Origin: Brevundimonas lutea
GTDB lineage: Bacteria > Pseudomonadota > Alphaproteobacteria > Caulobacterales > Caulobacteraceae
Reading direction: 5' to 3'
DNA: 64,000 nucleotides
Assembly (NCBI RefSeq): GCF_003704105.1
Contig: NZ_QUOQ01000002.1
Span: forward strand, 248,001-312,000
The position numbers were made by a program, and so were the translations under genes. The notes below the pieces were generated by a model that searched no databases, was not told the DNA's origin, and was given only the letters and a program-made list of their open reading frames with translations. Shown here piece by piece: positions 15,941 through 26,938 of this stretch. Each line of letters opens with the position of its first letter. The first letter of the stretch is position 1.

Positions 15941-16794
15941 TGGACGGGCAGGCCGGCGTTCAGGAACCTTGGCCGGTCGCGCGCCGTTTCCCGACCTTCC
16001 ACCCGGAGCGCCCGGTGTCCGACGTCGTCATCTCCCCCACCTTTGAGCCGCCCGCCGACGCCCTGGCCTTTTACGAGGAGAGCCTGCGGCTGCTGAAGGA
16101 ATCCGGCATTCCGTTCCTGCTGTCGGGCACCTATGCGGTCACGGCCTACACGGGAATCAGCCGGCCGACCAAGGACCTCGACGTCTTCTGCAAGCCCGGC
16201 GACTATCCCCGCATCCTCGCCTTCTTCCAGGCGCGCGGCTATCGGACCGACGTCGAGGACGAGCGCTGGATCGCCAAGGTCTGGAAGGACGAGAAACACT
16301 TCTTCGACGTCATCTTCGCCATGTCCAACGGCACCATCGCGGTCAATGACAGCTGGTTCGGCGGCGACCGGATCACCGTCTACGGCCATGAGGTGCAAAT
16401 CACCCCGCCCACGGCCCTGATCCTGTCCAAGGTCTTCATCCAGGACCGATATCGGTACGACGGCGCCGATGTGAACCACGTCATCCTGAAACAGGCCGAA
16501 TCCATCGACTGGAAGAGCCTGCTGGATCAGATGGACCTGTATTGGGAGGTGTTGATGGCGCATCTCCTGAATTTCCGCTTCGCCTATCCGACCGAGCGGG
16601 GCCGGGTGCCCGGCTGGCTGATGACCGAGCTGGCCGAGCGGCTGGCGGCCCAGGTCGACCTGCCGCCGCCACGGGTGAAGGTGTGCCGGGGCCGGCTGTT
16701 CAGCCCGCGCGACTATGTCACCGACATCTCGGAATGGGGCTTTGGCGACGTGGTCGGCAAGGGCCTCGAAGAACGCCACGACCCGATACACTAG
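15940..16794 (+). CDS. Nucleotidyltransferase-fold protein of unknown role
   Basis: 284 residues from the ATG at 15940, which overlaps the rsmC stop. Near residues 62-80 it has SGTYAVTAYTGISRPTKDLD: a Gly-Thr pair followed by R.TKDLDVF, resembling the hG[GS]...DxD core of nucleotidyltransferase-fold proteins. A third acidic residue could be in HFFDVIF (about residue 125). The rest is alpha/beta with no domain I recognise. An alternative GTG start at 16015 would give a shorter protein lacking the Pro-rich first 25 residues. A toxin or antibiotic-modifying role is possible for this fold but is not supported here. Confidence 0.6.
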   Translation: MDGQAGVQEPWPVARRFPTFHPERPVSDVVISPTFEPPADALAFYEESLRLLKESGIPFLLSGTYAVTAYTGISRPTKDLDVFCKPGDYPRILAFFQARGYRTDVEDERWIAKVWKDEKHFFDVIFAMSNGTIAVNDSWFGGDRITVYGHEVQITPPTALILSKVFIQDRYRYDGADVNHVILKQAESIDWKSLLDQMDLYWEVLMAHLLNFRFAYPTERGRVPGWLMTELAERLAAQVDLPPPRVKVCRGRLFSPRDYVTDISEWGFGDVVGKGLEERHDPIH

Positions 16795-16798
16795 GAGG

Positions 16799-16838
16799 GC
16801 GCTATCGTTCGCCGCGCGGCGGCTCGCTACTTGAGCGC
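16799..16838 (-). repeat. 40-bp palindromic element, copy 3 (after a stop codon)
   Basis: Same 5+10+5+3+5+7+5 layout as the copies in gspG, with outer arms GCGCT/AGCGC and inner arms GCCGC/GCGGC around CGC. It begins 4 bases after the TAG of the upstream gene, with its GCGCTATCG side nearest the stop codon. Confidence 0.85.
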
Positions 16839-16847
16839 AGAAATACC

Positions 16848-16878
16848 CCGTTTCCCCGGCGAAAGCCGGGGCCCAGGA
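16848..16878 (+). repeat. CCCCGGCGAAAGCCGGGG intergenic palindrome
   Basis: A CCCCGGC-GAAA-GCCGGGG hairpin followed by CCCAGG. It is the same family as the two copies at 47774-47800 and 47842-47866 and resembles a repeat scattered between genes in many alphaproteobacteria. It stands directly after palindromic element copy 3. Confidence 0.75.
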
Positions 16879-16922
16879 CCGCGCGTACCGATGTCAGTCG
16901 CTTTAGACCACAGGCGCATTGC

Positions 16923-17687
16923 ATGACCGATCCCCAGACCCCCCAGCCCGGCCTCGACGCTGGCCCGTCGAAGAAGCTTCGGGTCGCCGCCGTGGGCGAC
17001 CTGCATGTCGGCGAGTCCAGCGAACGGCCGTATCGCGACCTGTTCGATCGGGTGCATGAGGACGCCGATGTCCTGGCCCTGTGCGGCGACCTGGTGAACT
17101 TCGGCAAGACGCGTGAGGTCGAGATCCTGATCGAGGATTTGCGCGCCTGCCGCATTCCGATGGTCGGGGTCATGGGCAACCACGAGCATGAGCACGGCCA
17201 GCCCGGAGTGGTCATGGACATGCTGTGCGAGGCGGGGGTCAAGATGATCGCCGACGGCCGCTCCTATGAGATCGAGGGCGTCGGCTTCGCCGGCGGCAAG
17301 GGCTTCGTTGGGGGTTTCGGCCGCTACATGCTCAGCTCGTTCGGCGAGGACGCGGTCAAGACCTTCGTCCAGGCGGCGGTGGAGGACGCCAACCAGATCG
17401 AAACCTCGATACGCTCGCTGCGGACCGAACGCTCGGTGGTGCTGCTGCACTATGCGCCGGTGGTCGACACCGTGATCGGCGAGCCGCCGGAGATCCACGC
17501 CTTCCTCGGCTCGTCGCGCCTGGCCGAGACCATCGACCGCTATGAGAACGTCAAGCTGGTGGTTCACGGCCATGCTCACCGGGGCGCCCCGGCGGGCGCG
17601 ACCAAGGGCGGCGTGCCGGTGTTCAATGTCGCCCTGCCGGTGCTGCGCGAACTGGGCGATCTGCCCTATCGCGTGTTCGAGGTCTGA
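16923..17687 (+). CDS. Metallophosphoesterase
   Basis: 254 residues. The calcineurin-like phosphoesterase motifs are complete: GDLHVGE (about 23-29), CGDLVNFG (about 56-63), GNHEHEHG (about 85-92), a lone H in LLHYAPV, and GHAHRG near residue 218. These coordinate a dinuclear metal centre. The substrate is unknown; a phosphodiesterase or nucleotidase role is likely. It is a cytoplasmic protein without signal peptide. Two repeats separate it from the upstream gene, and tRNA-Leu follows. Confidence 0.85.
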   Translation: MTDPQTPQPGLDAGPSKKLRVAAVGDLHVGESSERPYRDLFDRVHEDADVLALCGDLVNFGKTREVEILIEDLRACRIPMVGVMGNHEHEHGQPGVVMDMLCEAGVKMIADGRSYEIEGVGFAGGKGFVGGFGRYMLSSFGEDAVKTFVQAAVEDANQIETSIRSLRTERSVVLLHYAPVVDTVIGEPPEIHAFLGSSRLAETIDRYENVKLVVHGHAHRGAPAGATKGGVPVFNVALPVLRELGDLPYRVFEV

Positions 17688-17748
17688 GTTTTTCGGGCCC
17701 CACTTCCCTTATCGCCCGGCCTCCGCTATCAGCCCCGCTCCGATGCGA

Positions 17749-17833
17749 GCGGTCGTGGCGGAATTGGTAGACGCGCAGCGTTGAGGTCGCTGTGGGGCAA
17801 CCCGTGGAAGTTCGAGTCTTCTCGACCGCACCA
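17749..17833 (+). tRNA. tRNA-Leu (anticodon GAG)
   Basis: Cloverleaf with acceptor GCGGTCG/CGACCGC, D-arm GCGGAATTGGTAGACGC, anticodon stem CAGCG/CGCTG around TTGAGGT (anticodon GAG), a long variable arm (GTGGGGCAACCCGTG) as expected for a class II tRNA, T-loop TTCGAGT and encoded CCA. Confidence 0.97.
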
Positions 17834-17894
17834 TCGATCATCTGAAGGGTCAGCCGTCGGCTAACTGAGCGATATCTGAGGGGAGGGCGAGGCG

Positions 17895-19310
17895 ATGAGC
17901 ATCGAGACCGCGCGCCCGCCTGGCTTGAACCTCGACGTCGCAGCCGACCCGAACGATCCGCACCGCGACGACTACGCCCTGTCGGCCGCCTTCGTCGAAA
18001 AGGTGGTGGACGCGGCCGACGCCGGCGACGCCGCGCGGCTGGCCGAACTGCTGCACGAGCTGCACCCCGCAGACATCGCCGACCTGATGGGCTTTCTGAC
18101 CGCCGAGCACCGCTCGGTCGTGGTCCAGAGCCTGCCGCCCGAGGTGCTGGCCGAGACCCTGCCCGAGCTGGACGACGGCATCCGCGAACAGGTGCTGGAG
18201 CGGGTGCCGCACCTGACCCTGGCCACCGCGCTGCAGGAGCTGGATTCCGACGACGCCGCCGCCGTGGTCGAGGATCTGGAGGACGATCAGCGCGAGCGTG
18301 TGCTGGCCGCCATGCCTGAGGTGGACCGGGCCGCCATCGAAAGCTCGCTGGGCTACGCCGAGGACACCGCCGGCCGCCTGATGCAGCGCGAGGTGATGGC
18401 CGCGCCGCAGTTCTGGACCGTCGGCGACACCATCGATCACCTGCGGTCCCAGGGCGACGACCTGCCCGAGCTGTTCTTCGACATCTATGTGGTTGATCCG
18501 GTCAACCGACCGATCGGCGGGGTGCCCGTCAGCCGCCTGTTGCGCGCGCGGCGCGATGTGCCGCTGACCGAACTGATGGAGCCGATCAATGAGATCGTCG
18601 TCGGCCAGGACCAGGAAGAGGTCGCCTATGTCTTCGAGAAATACCACCTGATCTCGGCCCCGGTGGTCGACTCGGCCGGGCGGCTGGTCGGCCAGCTGAC
18701 CGTCGACGACATCGTCAACATCATCCAGGAGGAAAACCGCGAGGACATCCTGCGCCTGGCCGGTGTGTCGGACGAGGATCGCGGCTCCAACGTCATGGGC
18801 GTGGTGCGTTCGCGCATCCCCTGGCTGGTCATCAACCTGGGCACGGCGGTGATGGCCTCGCTGGTCATCGGCCAGTTCGCCGATCAGATTGAGGCCCTGG
18901 TCGCCCTGGCCATCCTGATGCCGATCGTGGCCTCGATCGGCGGCAACGCCGGGACCCAGGCCCTGACCGTGGCCGTCCGCTCTCTGGCTTCACGCGAATT
19001 GAGCGCCGCCAACGCCCTGCGCATCGTCGGCCGCGAGGTCGGCGTGGGCCTGACCAACGGCCTGACCATCGGCGTGCTGCTGGCGATCATCGCCGGGGTG
19101 TGGTTCGGGCGCGCCGACCTGTCGCTGGTCATCGGCCTGGCGGTGCTGATCAACATCCTGGCGGCCGCGCTGGCGGGCACGCTGATCCCGCTGCTGCTCG
19201 ACCGGCTGGATCGCGACCCTGCGGTGTCCTCACCGGTGTTCGTCAGCTGGATCACCGACGTGGTCGGCTTTCTCAGCTTCCTCGGCCTGGCGACGCTGAT
19301 TCTGCTCTAG
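17895..19310 (+). CDS. mgtE: Magnesium transporter MgtE
   Basis: 471 residues. The N-terminal superhelical MgtE_N domain (about 30-135: LLHELHPADIADLMGFL) is followed by two CBS domains (about 140-265, containing HLISAPVVDSAGRLVGQLTV) and five transmembrane helices (about 290-470) with the signature PIVASIGGNAGTQ in the pore region. It is a Mg2+-gated channel in the inner membrane; the cytoplasmic domains sense Mg2+. A GAGGGGAGGG ribosome site precedes the ATG. No riboswitch is visible in the short leader after tRNA-Leu. Confidence 0.96.
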   Translation: MSIETARPPGLNLDVAADPNDPHRDDYALSAAFVEKVVDAADAGDAARLAELLHELHPADIADLMGFLTAEHRSVVVQSLPPEVLAETLPELDDGIREQVLERVPHLTLATALQELDSDDAAAVVEDLEDDQRERVLAAMPEVDRAAIESSLGYAEDTAGRLMQREVMAAPQFWTVGDTIDHLRSQGDDLPELFFDIYVVDPVNRPIGGVPVSRLLRARRDVPLTELMEPINEIVVGQDQEEVAYVFEKYHLISAPVVDSAGRLVGQLTVDDIVNIIQEENREDILRLAGVSDEDRGSNVMGVVRSRIPWLVINLGTAVMASLVIGQFADQIEALVALAILMPIVASIGGNAGTQALTVAVRSLASRELSAANALRIVGREVGVGLTNGLTIGVLLAIIAGVWFGRADLSLVIGLAVLINILAAALAGTLIPLLLDRLDRDPAVSSPVFVSWITDVVGFLSFLGLATLILL

Positions 19311-19909
19311 GCGGCCGGTCCGGCCTCCGAAACCGGCTCCGCGAGGTCGAACTCGACCCGGAAATGCCGGTTCTCGCGGCGCAGTTCGTAGGCGAACTGA
19401 CGACCCGGATGGACCTCCATGGCCCAGACATTGGTGTTGGACACGGTCATGTCCTCGCGGGTGAACATGTCGATCGAGAATTGATCGACCGGGAACTCCT
19501 GGCGCGTCTCGGTCCCGGCGTCGGCGGTGTCGCCGCCATACTGGGTGACGGTGTCCTCGGTCCCGTCGGCGTGACGGTGATCGTGCTTCAGGCGCAGGCC
19601 GTCGACGGTGCGGCTCACCACCCAGGTGCGCGAGCGGTCCTCGCCGACGTGGAAGGGGATGCGCACCTGATCGTCGGTGCAGTCGGTGACGGTCATCACC
19701 AGCCGCTGACCCATGAAGTCGGCGTCCAGCGGATCCTCCGTCGCCACCTCGCCCTCGAAGGTCTGGCCGCACAGGGCCGACAAGTTGGCGAAGAAGGCGT
19801 CCTGCGGGTTCGTCGCCTCGGGCGCGGCTTCGGGGGCGGCGGCCGGCTCGCTGGAGCAGGCGGCCAGGGCGAGGGCGGCGCCGGAGACGGCGATCAGAGC
19901 GAGCTTCAT
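19307..19909 (-). CDS. Putative lipoprotein of unknown function
   Basis: 200 residues. A signal peptide ends in LAAC (Cys18), followed by an Ala/Pro/Glu linker and a domain with three conserved-looking segments (LSALCGQTFEGEV, MTVTDCTDDQVRIPFHVGEDRSRTW and TNVWAMEVHPGRQFAYELRR). The two cysteines (about 47 and 76) could form a disulfide. It is an outer- or inner-membrane lipoprotein facing the periplasm. I do not recognise the family. It is convergent with mgtE and overlaps its last 4 bases. Confidence 0.75.
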   Translation of the reverse strand: MKLALIAVSGAALALAACSSEPAAAPEAAPEATNPQDAFFANLSALCGQTFEGEVATEDPLDADFMGQRLVMTVTDCTDDQVRIPFHVGEDRSRTWVVSRTVDGLRLKHDHRHADGTEDTVTQYGGDTADAGTETRQEFPVDQFSIDMFTREDMTVSNTNVWAMEVHPGRQFAYELRRENRHFRVEFDLAEPVSEAGPAA

Positions 19910-19970
19910 CCGCCGACCCTAACCTTGGCCGTGGGCCGGGGCGAGCGTTCTCGATGTCGCGGGGAAGGGA

Positions 19971-20044
19971 TGGAGGCCTGACCGAGAATCGAACTCGGGT
20001 ACACGGATTTGCAGTCCGCTGCGTAACCACTCCGCCATCAGGCC
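19971..20044 (-). tRNA. tRNA-Cys (anticodon GCA)
   Basis: Minus-strand cloverleaf: acceptor GGCCTGA with TCAGGCC, D-arm GCGGAGTGGTTACGC, anticodon stem CGGA/TCCG around CTGCAAA (anticodon GCA), T-arm CCGAGTTCGATTCTCGG and encoded CCA. Confidence 0.97.
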
Positions 20045-20188
20045 GCCGGGTCGTGGACGAGCGAAGCGTCCGCGACGGGAGCGGTTCGCTATCAGATCGC
20101 GACGGAGGCCGCAACGCGGGCTTTTCGCTGAATGCCGCTCGGCCTATAAGCCGGGCCTTCCCGACCCGCGCCGTTCAGGATCGCCCGC

Positions 20189-20830
20189 ATGAGTTCCGCC
20201 CCGGATTTCGCCGCCGCCCGCCAAATCATGGTCGATAGCCAGATCCGGGTGAACGACGTCACCGACCACGCCCTGCAGTCGGCCCTGCGTGTCGTGCCGC
20301 GCGAGCGCTTCTGCGCCCCTGACCGAGCCTTCTCCGCCTATGCCGAGGTCGATGTCCCCATCGCCGGCGACCGCACCCTGATGCAGGCCCGGGACGTGGC
20401 CAAGCTGCTGCAGGCGCTGGATGCCCGGCCGGGCGAGCGCGCCCTGGCCATCGCCGCGCCCTATGCCGCCGCCATCCTGGCCCGCATGGGGCTGACGGTC
20501 ACTGCCCAGGAGGCGGACCCGGCCGTATTCGAGGTGGTCGGCGCCGCCCTGTCTGACTTCGGGGTCCGGACCGTGGTGTCCGCCCTGGACGCGCCCGAGG
20601 GCGAGGGCTGGGACGTGATCATCTCCGAGGGCGCGGTCGGCGTCCGGCCCGACGCGTGGATCGAGGCCTTGCGCGTCGGCGGCCGCGCCGCCTTCGTCGA
20701 ACGCTCCGGCCCCGGCGGCAAGGCGGTGCTTTACGAGCGGGGCCGCGCGGGTGTGTCGCGTCGCGTCCTGTTCGATTCGGCGCCAACGATGCTGGCGGGA
20801 ATGACGCCGCGCCCGGCCTTCGCCCTTTAG
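20189..20830 (+). CDS. Protein-L-isoaspartate methyltransferase-like protein, degenerate
   Basis: 213 residues. The N-terminal half matches PIMT (QIRVNDVTDHALQSALRVVPRERF, then AGDRTLMQARDVAKLLQAL). The SAM-binding motif I, normally VLEIGTGSGY, reads ALAIAAPYAAAILARMG here and has lost its glycines, and the usual motif II acidic residue is weak. The fold is probably kept but methyl transfer to isoaspartate is doubtful. It stands directly upstream of tolC, an arrangement I believe is common in this group. Database names usually call it PIMT; I treat the activity as unproven. Confidence 0.75.
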   Translation: MSSAPDFAAARQIMVDSQIRVNDVTDHALQSALRVVPRERFCAPDRAFSAYAEVDVPIAGDRTLMQARDVAKLLQALDARPGERALAIAAPYAAAILARMGLTVTAQEADPAVFEVVGAALSDFGVRTVVSALDAPEGEGWDVIISEGAVGVRPDAWIEALRVGGRAAFVERSGPGGKAVLYERGRAGVSRRVLFDSAPTMLAGMTPRPAFAL

Positions 20831-20955
20831 GCGCGACGGAAAGCGGGCCCGGCCGCGTGAAAAAAACTTAACTGGCCAGGCGCACCCTCAGCGGTCACTT
20901 GTCGCCGGACCACACGGATACTGGGGCGCGCGATGCGTCCGCCTGGGATGAACTG

Positions 20956-22506
20956 ATGTCGAACCGCTCGCGTGCCCTGGCCACCGCCGCCGCCCTGGCC
21001 ATCGCCGTCGCCGGCCTCGCCACGACAGCCCAGGCCCAGTCGCTGCAGGACGCCATCGCCCTGGCGTACCGCACCAACCCGACCCTGCTGGCCCAGCGCG
21101 CCAACCAGCGCGCCCTGGACGAGACCTATGTTCAGGCCCGCAGCGGCTTGCGCCCGACGCTGAGCGTCTCTGGAGGCACGGGGTATAGCTACCGTGACCT
21201 GCCAGATACGCCTCCAACCCCTGGTTTCGATTTCGACGGGGACGGCATCGAGGACTTTCCGGGTGATCCGGGCAGCGACAACATCTCTGACGGCACCACC
21301 GCCAGCGTCGGCGTTTCGCTGAACCAGAACCTCTACACCGGCGGCCGGATCGCCCATGGCATCAACGCCGCCGAGGCCTCGGTGCTGGCCGGGCGGGAGA
21401 ACCTGCGCGACGTCGAGCAGGAGGTGATGCAGAGCGTCATCCAGGCCTATGTCGACGTTCTGCGCGACGAGGAGGTTCTGGTCATCCGTCGCGACAACAT
21501 CGCCGTGCTGCAACGCCAGCTGGAGGAGTCCAACGCGCGGTTCGAGGTCGGAGAAATCACCCGCACCGATGTGGCCCAGTCCGAGGCGCGACTGGCCCAG
21601 TCGGAATCCGACCTGGCGGTCGCCGAGGCCCAGCTGTCGGTGTCGCGCGCCGCCTTCGCCGCCGTGGTCGGCCAGGCCCCCGCAACCCTGGAGGCGACCC
21701 CCGCCCTGCCGCCCGCGCCGACCGACTTCGACGTGGCGCTGGACTCCGGCCTGGTCCGCAACCCCGCCCTGGCCGCGGCCGAGTACAATCTGCGCGCCGC
21801 CGAGGCCCAGGTGGCCCAGACCCGCGCCGAATACCGCCCCAGCGTCGGGCTGTCGGCCTCGCTCGGCAACAGTTTCGACAGCCTCAGCAACCTGGACCTC
21901 AACGACAGCAGCCGCGAGTTCAGCGCCACCGCCAATATCAGCGTGCCCCTGTTCACCGGCGGGCTGAACGCCTCGCGCGTCGCCCAGGCGCTGGAGCGCG
22001 CCAACGCGGCCCAGATCGGCGTTGAGGGCCAGCGCCGCAACGTGCTGCAGTTGGTCAGCTCGGCCTATGCCCAGGTCATCGCCGCCCGCTCCACCCTGCA
22101 GGCGGGCGAGGAGGCGGTGCGCGCCGCGACCATCGCCGCCGAGGGCGTGCGCCAGGAGGCGCAGGTCGGCCTGCGCACCACCTTGGACGTGCTGAACCAG
22201 GAACTGGAGTTGCGCGCCGCCCAGGTGACCCTGGCGAACGCCCGGCGCAACGAATACGTCGCCCAGGCCGCCCTGCTGGCCGCCATGGGCCAGTTGTCGG
22301 GGGCCAGCCTGGCGCCGGTCGAGGCCTATGATCCCGCCGACAACTTCCAGCGCGTGCGCAACCGCGGCGCCGTGCCGTGGGAGTTCCTGGTCGAGAGCCT
22401 GGACCGCATCGCCGCCCCGGCCATCGTCCCCGCCAACGATCAGGAAGACGCCCCGGTCGACGCCCAACTGAAGTCGGAAGTCATCCAGACCGCGCCGGGG
22501 ACCTGA
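20956..22506 (+). CDS. tolC: TolC family outer-membrane efflux protein
   Basis: 516 residues from the ATG at 20956, chosen because a signal peptide follows at once (MSNRSRALATAAALAIAVAG, cleavage near AQAQ). Two homologous OEP halves contain long coiled-coil segments (about 150-240 and 340-420) and the typical start SLQDAIALAYRTNPTLLAQRANQRALDETY in part. The C-terminal 70 residues are charged and unlike E. coli TolC. It forms the trimeric outer-membrane duct for type I secretion and RND efflux. An in-frame ATG at 20899 would add 19 residues before the signal peptide. Confidence 0.93.
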   Translation: MSNRSRALATAAALAIAVAGLATTAQAQSLQDAIALAYRTNPTLLAQRANQRALDETYVQARSGLRPTLSVSGGTGYSYRDLPDTPPTPGFDFDGDGIEDFPGDPGSDNISDGTTASVGVSLNQNLYTGGRIAHGINAAEASVLAGRENLRDVEQEVMQSVIQAYVDVLRDEEVLVIRRDNIAVLQRQLEESNARFEVGEITRTDVAQSEARLAQSESDLAVAEAQLSVSRAAFAAVVGQAPATLEATPALPPAPTDFDVALDSGLVRNPALAAAEYNLRAAEAQVAQTRAEYRPSVGLSASLGNSFDSLSNLDLNDSSREFSATANISVPLFTGGLNASRVAQALERANAAQIGVEGQRRNVLQLVSSAYAQVIAARSTLQAGEEAVRAATIAAEGVRQEAQVGLRTTLDVLNQELELRAAQVTLANARRNEYVAQAALLAAMGQLSGASLAPVEAYDPADNFQRVRNRGAVPWEFLVESLDRIAAPAIVPANDQEDAPVDAQLKSEVIQTAPGT

Positions 22507-22623
22507 CCGGACATTCGCCTCTGGCGCGAACCGAGAACCGTTGATTTGCCGCCCGCTTGATGCGACCACTGGCGATCATTTGAGTCGAGACACGCCCGGG
22601 TTCGGGCGGCGCAGGGGATAGGC

Positions 22624-23232
22624 ATGACGGATCAGGCCGCTCAGGAACCGACGATGGAGGAGATTCTCGCCTCCATCCGGCGGATCATCTCCGAAGACGA
22701 CGCTCCGGCCGAGGCGGCGCCCGCCGCAGATGCGGCCGACGAAGAGCCCGCGCCGGAGACGCCTGCCGAGCCTGTGCCTGTCACGGAAGCCGCCGCTCCG
22801 GAGCCCGAGCCCGAAGCCGTCGCGGATTCGCCCGCGATGATGGACGAGACGCCCTCGGTTCAGGAGCCTGAACCTGCCGCGGCCGACGAGGACGTGCTGG
22901 AACTGACCGACACCTACGAGGTGCCGGCCGAGACTATCGGCGACCTCGACGTGGCCCCCTCCGCGCCCGCGCCGGCTCCCGCCGCGCCATCCGCGCCGCT
23001 GGTCAGCGACACCGCCGCCGCCGCTTCGGCCTCGGCCTTCGCGGGCCTGGCCTCGTCGCTCAGGAAGCCCGAGGCTCCGGACGCGCCCGCCGTGTCCGGC
23101 CCGACCATCGACGCCCTGGTGCGCGAACTGCTGAAGCCGATGCTCAAGGACTGGCTCGACGCCAATCTGCCCGCCATCGTCGAGGCCCAGGTACGCAAGG
23201 AAGTCGAACGCATCGCCCGCTCGGCCAGCTGA
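22624..23232 (+). CDS. popZ: Polar organising protein PopZ (DUF2497)
   Basis: 202 residues. The N-terminal helix is nearly identical to C. crescentus PopZ (EPTMEEILASIRRIISEDD, residues 8-26). A Pro/Glu/Ala-rich acidic disordered spacer covers about 27-150, and the C-terminal oligomerisation helices (VRELLKPMLKDWLDANLP and a final helix) occupy about 160-202. PopZ self-assembles into the polar matrix that anchors ParB and the cell-cycle kinases. Position directly upstream of valS matches C. crescentus as I recall it. The spacer is longer than in C. crescentus PopZ, and the conserved ends make the call secure. Confidence 0.93.
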   Translation: MTDQAAQEPTMEEILASIRRIISEDDAPAEAAPAADAADEEPAPETPAEPVPVTEAAAPEPEPEAVADSPAMMDETPSVQEPEPAAADEDVLELTDTYEVPAETIGDLDVAPSAPAPAPAAPSAPLVSDTAAAASASAFAGLASSLRKPEAPDAPAVSGPTIDALVRELLKPMLKDWLDANLPAIVEAQVRKEVERIARSAS

Positions 23233-23256
23233 CCCGTCGCACATCGCGATCCCTTC

Positions 23257-23292
23257 AAAGGGCGGCTCCCCCGGCGGGAGCCGCCCTTTTCC
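23257..23292 (+). terminator. Intrinsic terminator of popZ
   Basis: A perfect 14-bp stem (AAAGGGCGGCTCCC and complement) around CCGGC, ending in CCCTTTTCC. It lies 24 bases after the popZ stop and 45 before valS, so valS is probably transcribed separately. Confidence 0.85.
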
Positions 23293-23337
23293 TTTGCGCC
23301 GCTGGACTTCCGGCGCGCCTTACCCGAAACGACCGCC

Positions 23338-26048
<2,711 letters not shown>

Positions 26049-26052
<4 letters not shown>

Positions 26053-26777
26053 GGCTCGACCAGCTCCTCGTCGCGCGCGGTCTGGCCGAGACGCGCGCCA
26101 AGGCTCGCGCCGCCATCGAGGCCGGCGGTGTCACGGTCGGTGGCGAGACGGCCCAGCGTCCCGCCCAGAAGGTCGCCGAGGACGCGGAGGTCAGCTATGC
26201 GGAGGCCCATCGCTTCGTCGGGCGCGGCGCGCTGAAGCTCGACCATGCCCTGACCCTGTGGCCGGTCCCGGTCGAGGGTCGCGTTTGCCTCGACCTCGGC
26301 GCCTCGACCGGCGGCTTCACCGAGGTGCTGCTGGAGCGCGGGGCCACGCATGTCTTCGCCGTCGATGTCGGTTTCGGCCAGCTCCATCCGCGCCTGGCCG
26401 ACGACCCGCGCGTGACCAATCTGGAGCGTACCGACGCCCGCGATCTGACGCCCGCGTTGATCGCCCAGCCGCCCGAGTTGATCGTCTGCGACGCCAGCTT
26501 CATCGGCCTGGCCAAGCTTCTGCCCGCACCCCTGGCCCTCGCCGCGCCGGGCGCCGACCTGGTCACCCTGGTCAAGCCGCAGTTCGAGATGGACAGCCGC
26601 GCCGATGTCGGCCGCCGGGGCGTGGTCCGCGACGAGGAGGCCCGCCAGGCCGCGCTCGACCGCGTCGTCGGCTGGCTGACGGATCAGGGCTGGGCCGTTC
26701 AGGCCACCGCCGACAGCCCCATCCAGGGCGGTGACGGCAATCACGAATACCTGCTGTGGGCCCGCCGCGAGCGATAG
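26049..26777 (+). CDS. tlyA: TlyA family rRNA 2'-O-methyltransferase
   Basis: 242 residues. The N-terminal S4 RNA-binding domain ([22 protein letters not shown], in part, about 2-60) is followed by an FtsJ-type Rossmann methyltransferase with motif [20 protein letters not shown] (about 78-95) and the K-D-K-E-type residues (K58-like in RGALKL, D in VCDASFI, K in LVKPQFE). TlyA proteins 2'-O-methylate 16S/23S rRNA cytidines. The GTG start overlaps the valS stop (GTGA). Its last codons and stop (26767-26781) match one end of the 40-bp palindromic element. Confidence 0.9.
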
Positions 26778-26794
26778 CGCTCTGAAAACACCAA

Positions 26795-26821
26795 ACCCCC
26801 GACGGATCGCTCCGCCGGGGG
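26795..26821 (-). terminator. Intrinsic terminator of ald
   Basis: On the minus strand the stem CCCCCGGCGGA/TCCGTCGGGGG closes on a GCGA tetraloop and is followed by TTTGGTGTTTTC. It lies 118 bases after the ald stop. It may also stop tlyA transcripts, but the T-rich side serves the minus strand. The tip CGGAGCGATCCG is shared with the icd and ctrA terminators. Confidence 0.75.
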
Positions 26822-26938
26822 TCTGTACGTCGCCGATCGACAGGGGGGCTGAAGAATAACCGGCGGCGCAGGGTCAGGTTTAGCGCCGCTAAGCTGAACG
26901 GCCATTGAGCGGGCCGTTCATCTTCGTTCACCTCACGC

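Noticed and set aside
17834..17894. Mg2+ riboswitch before mgtE
   Set aside because: The leader after tRNA-Leu is only about 60 bases and shows no M-box features.
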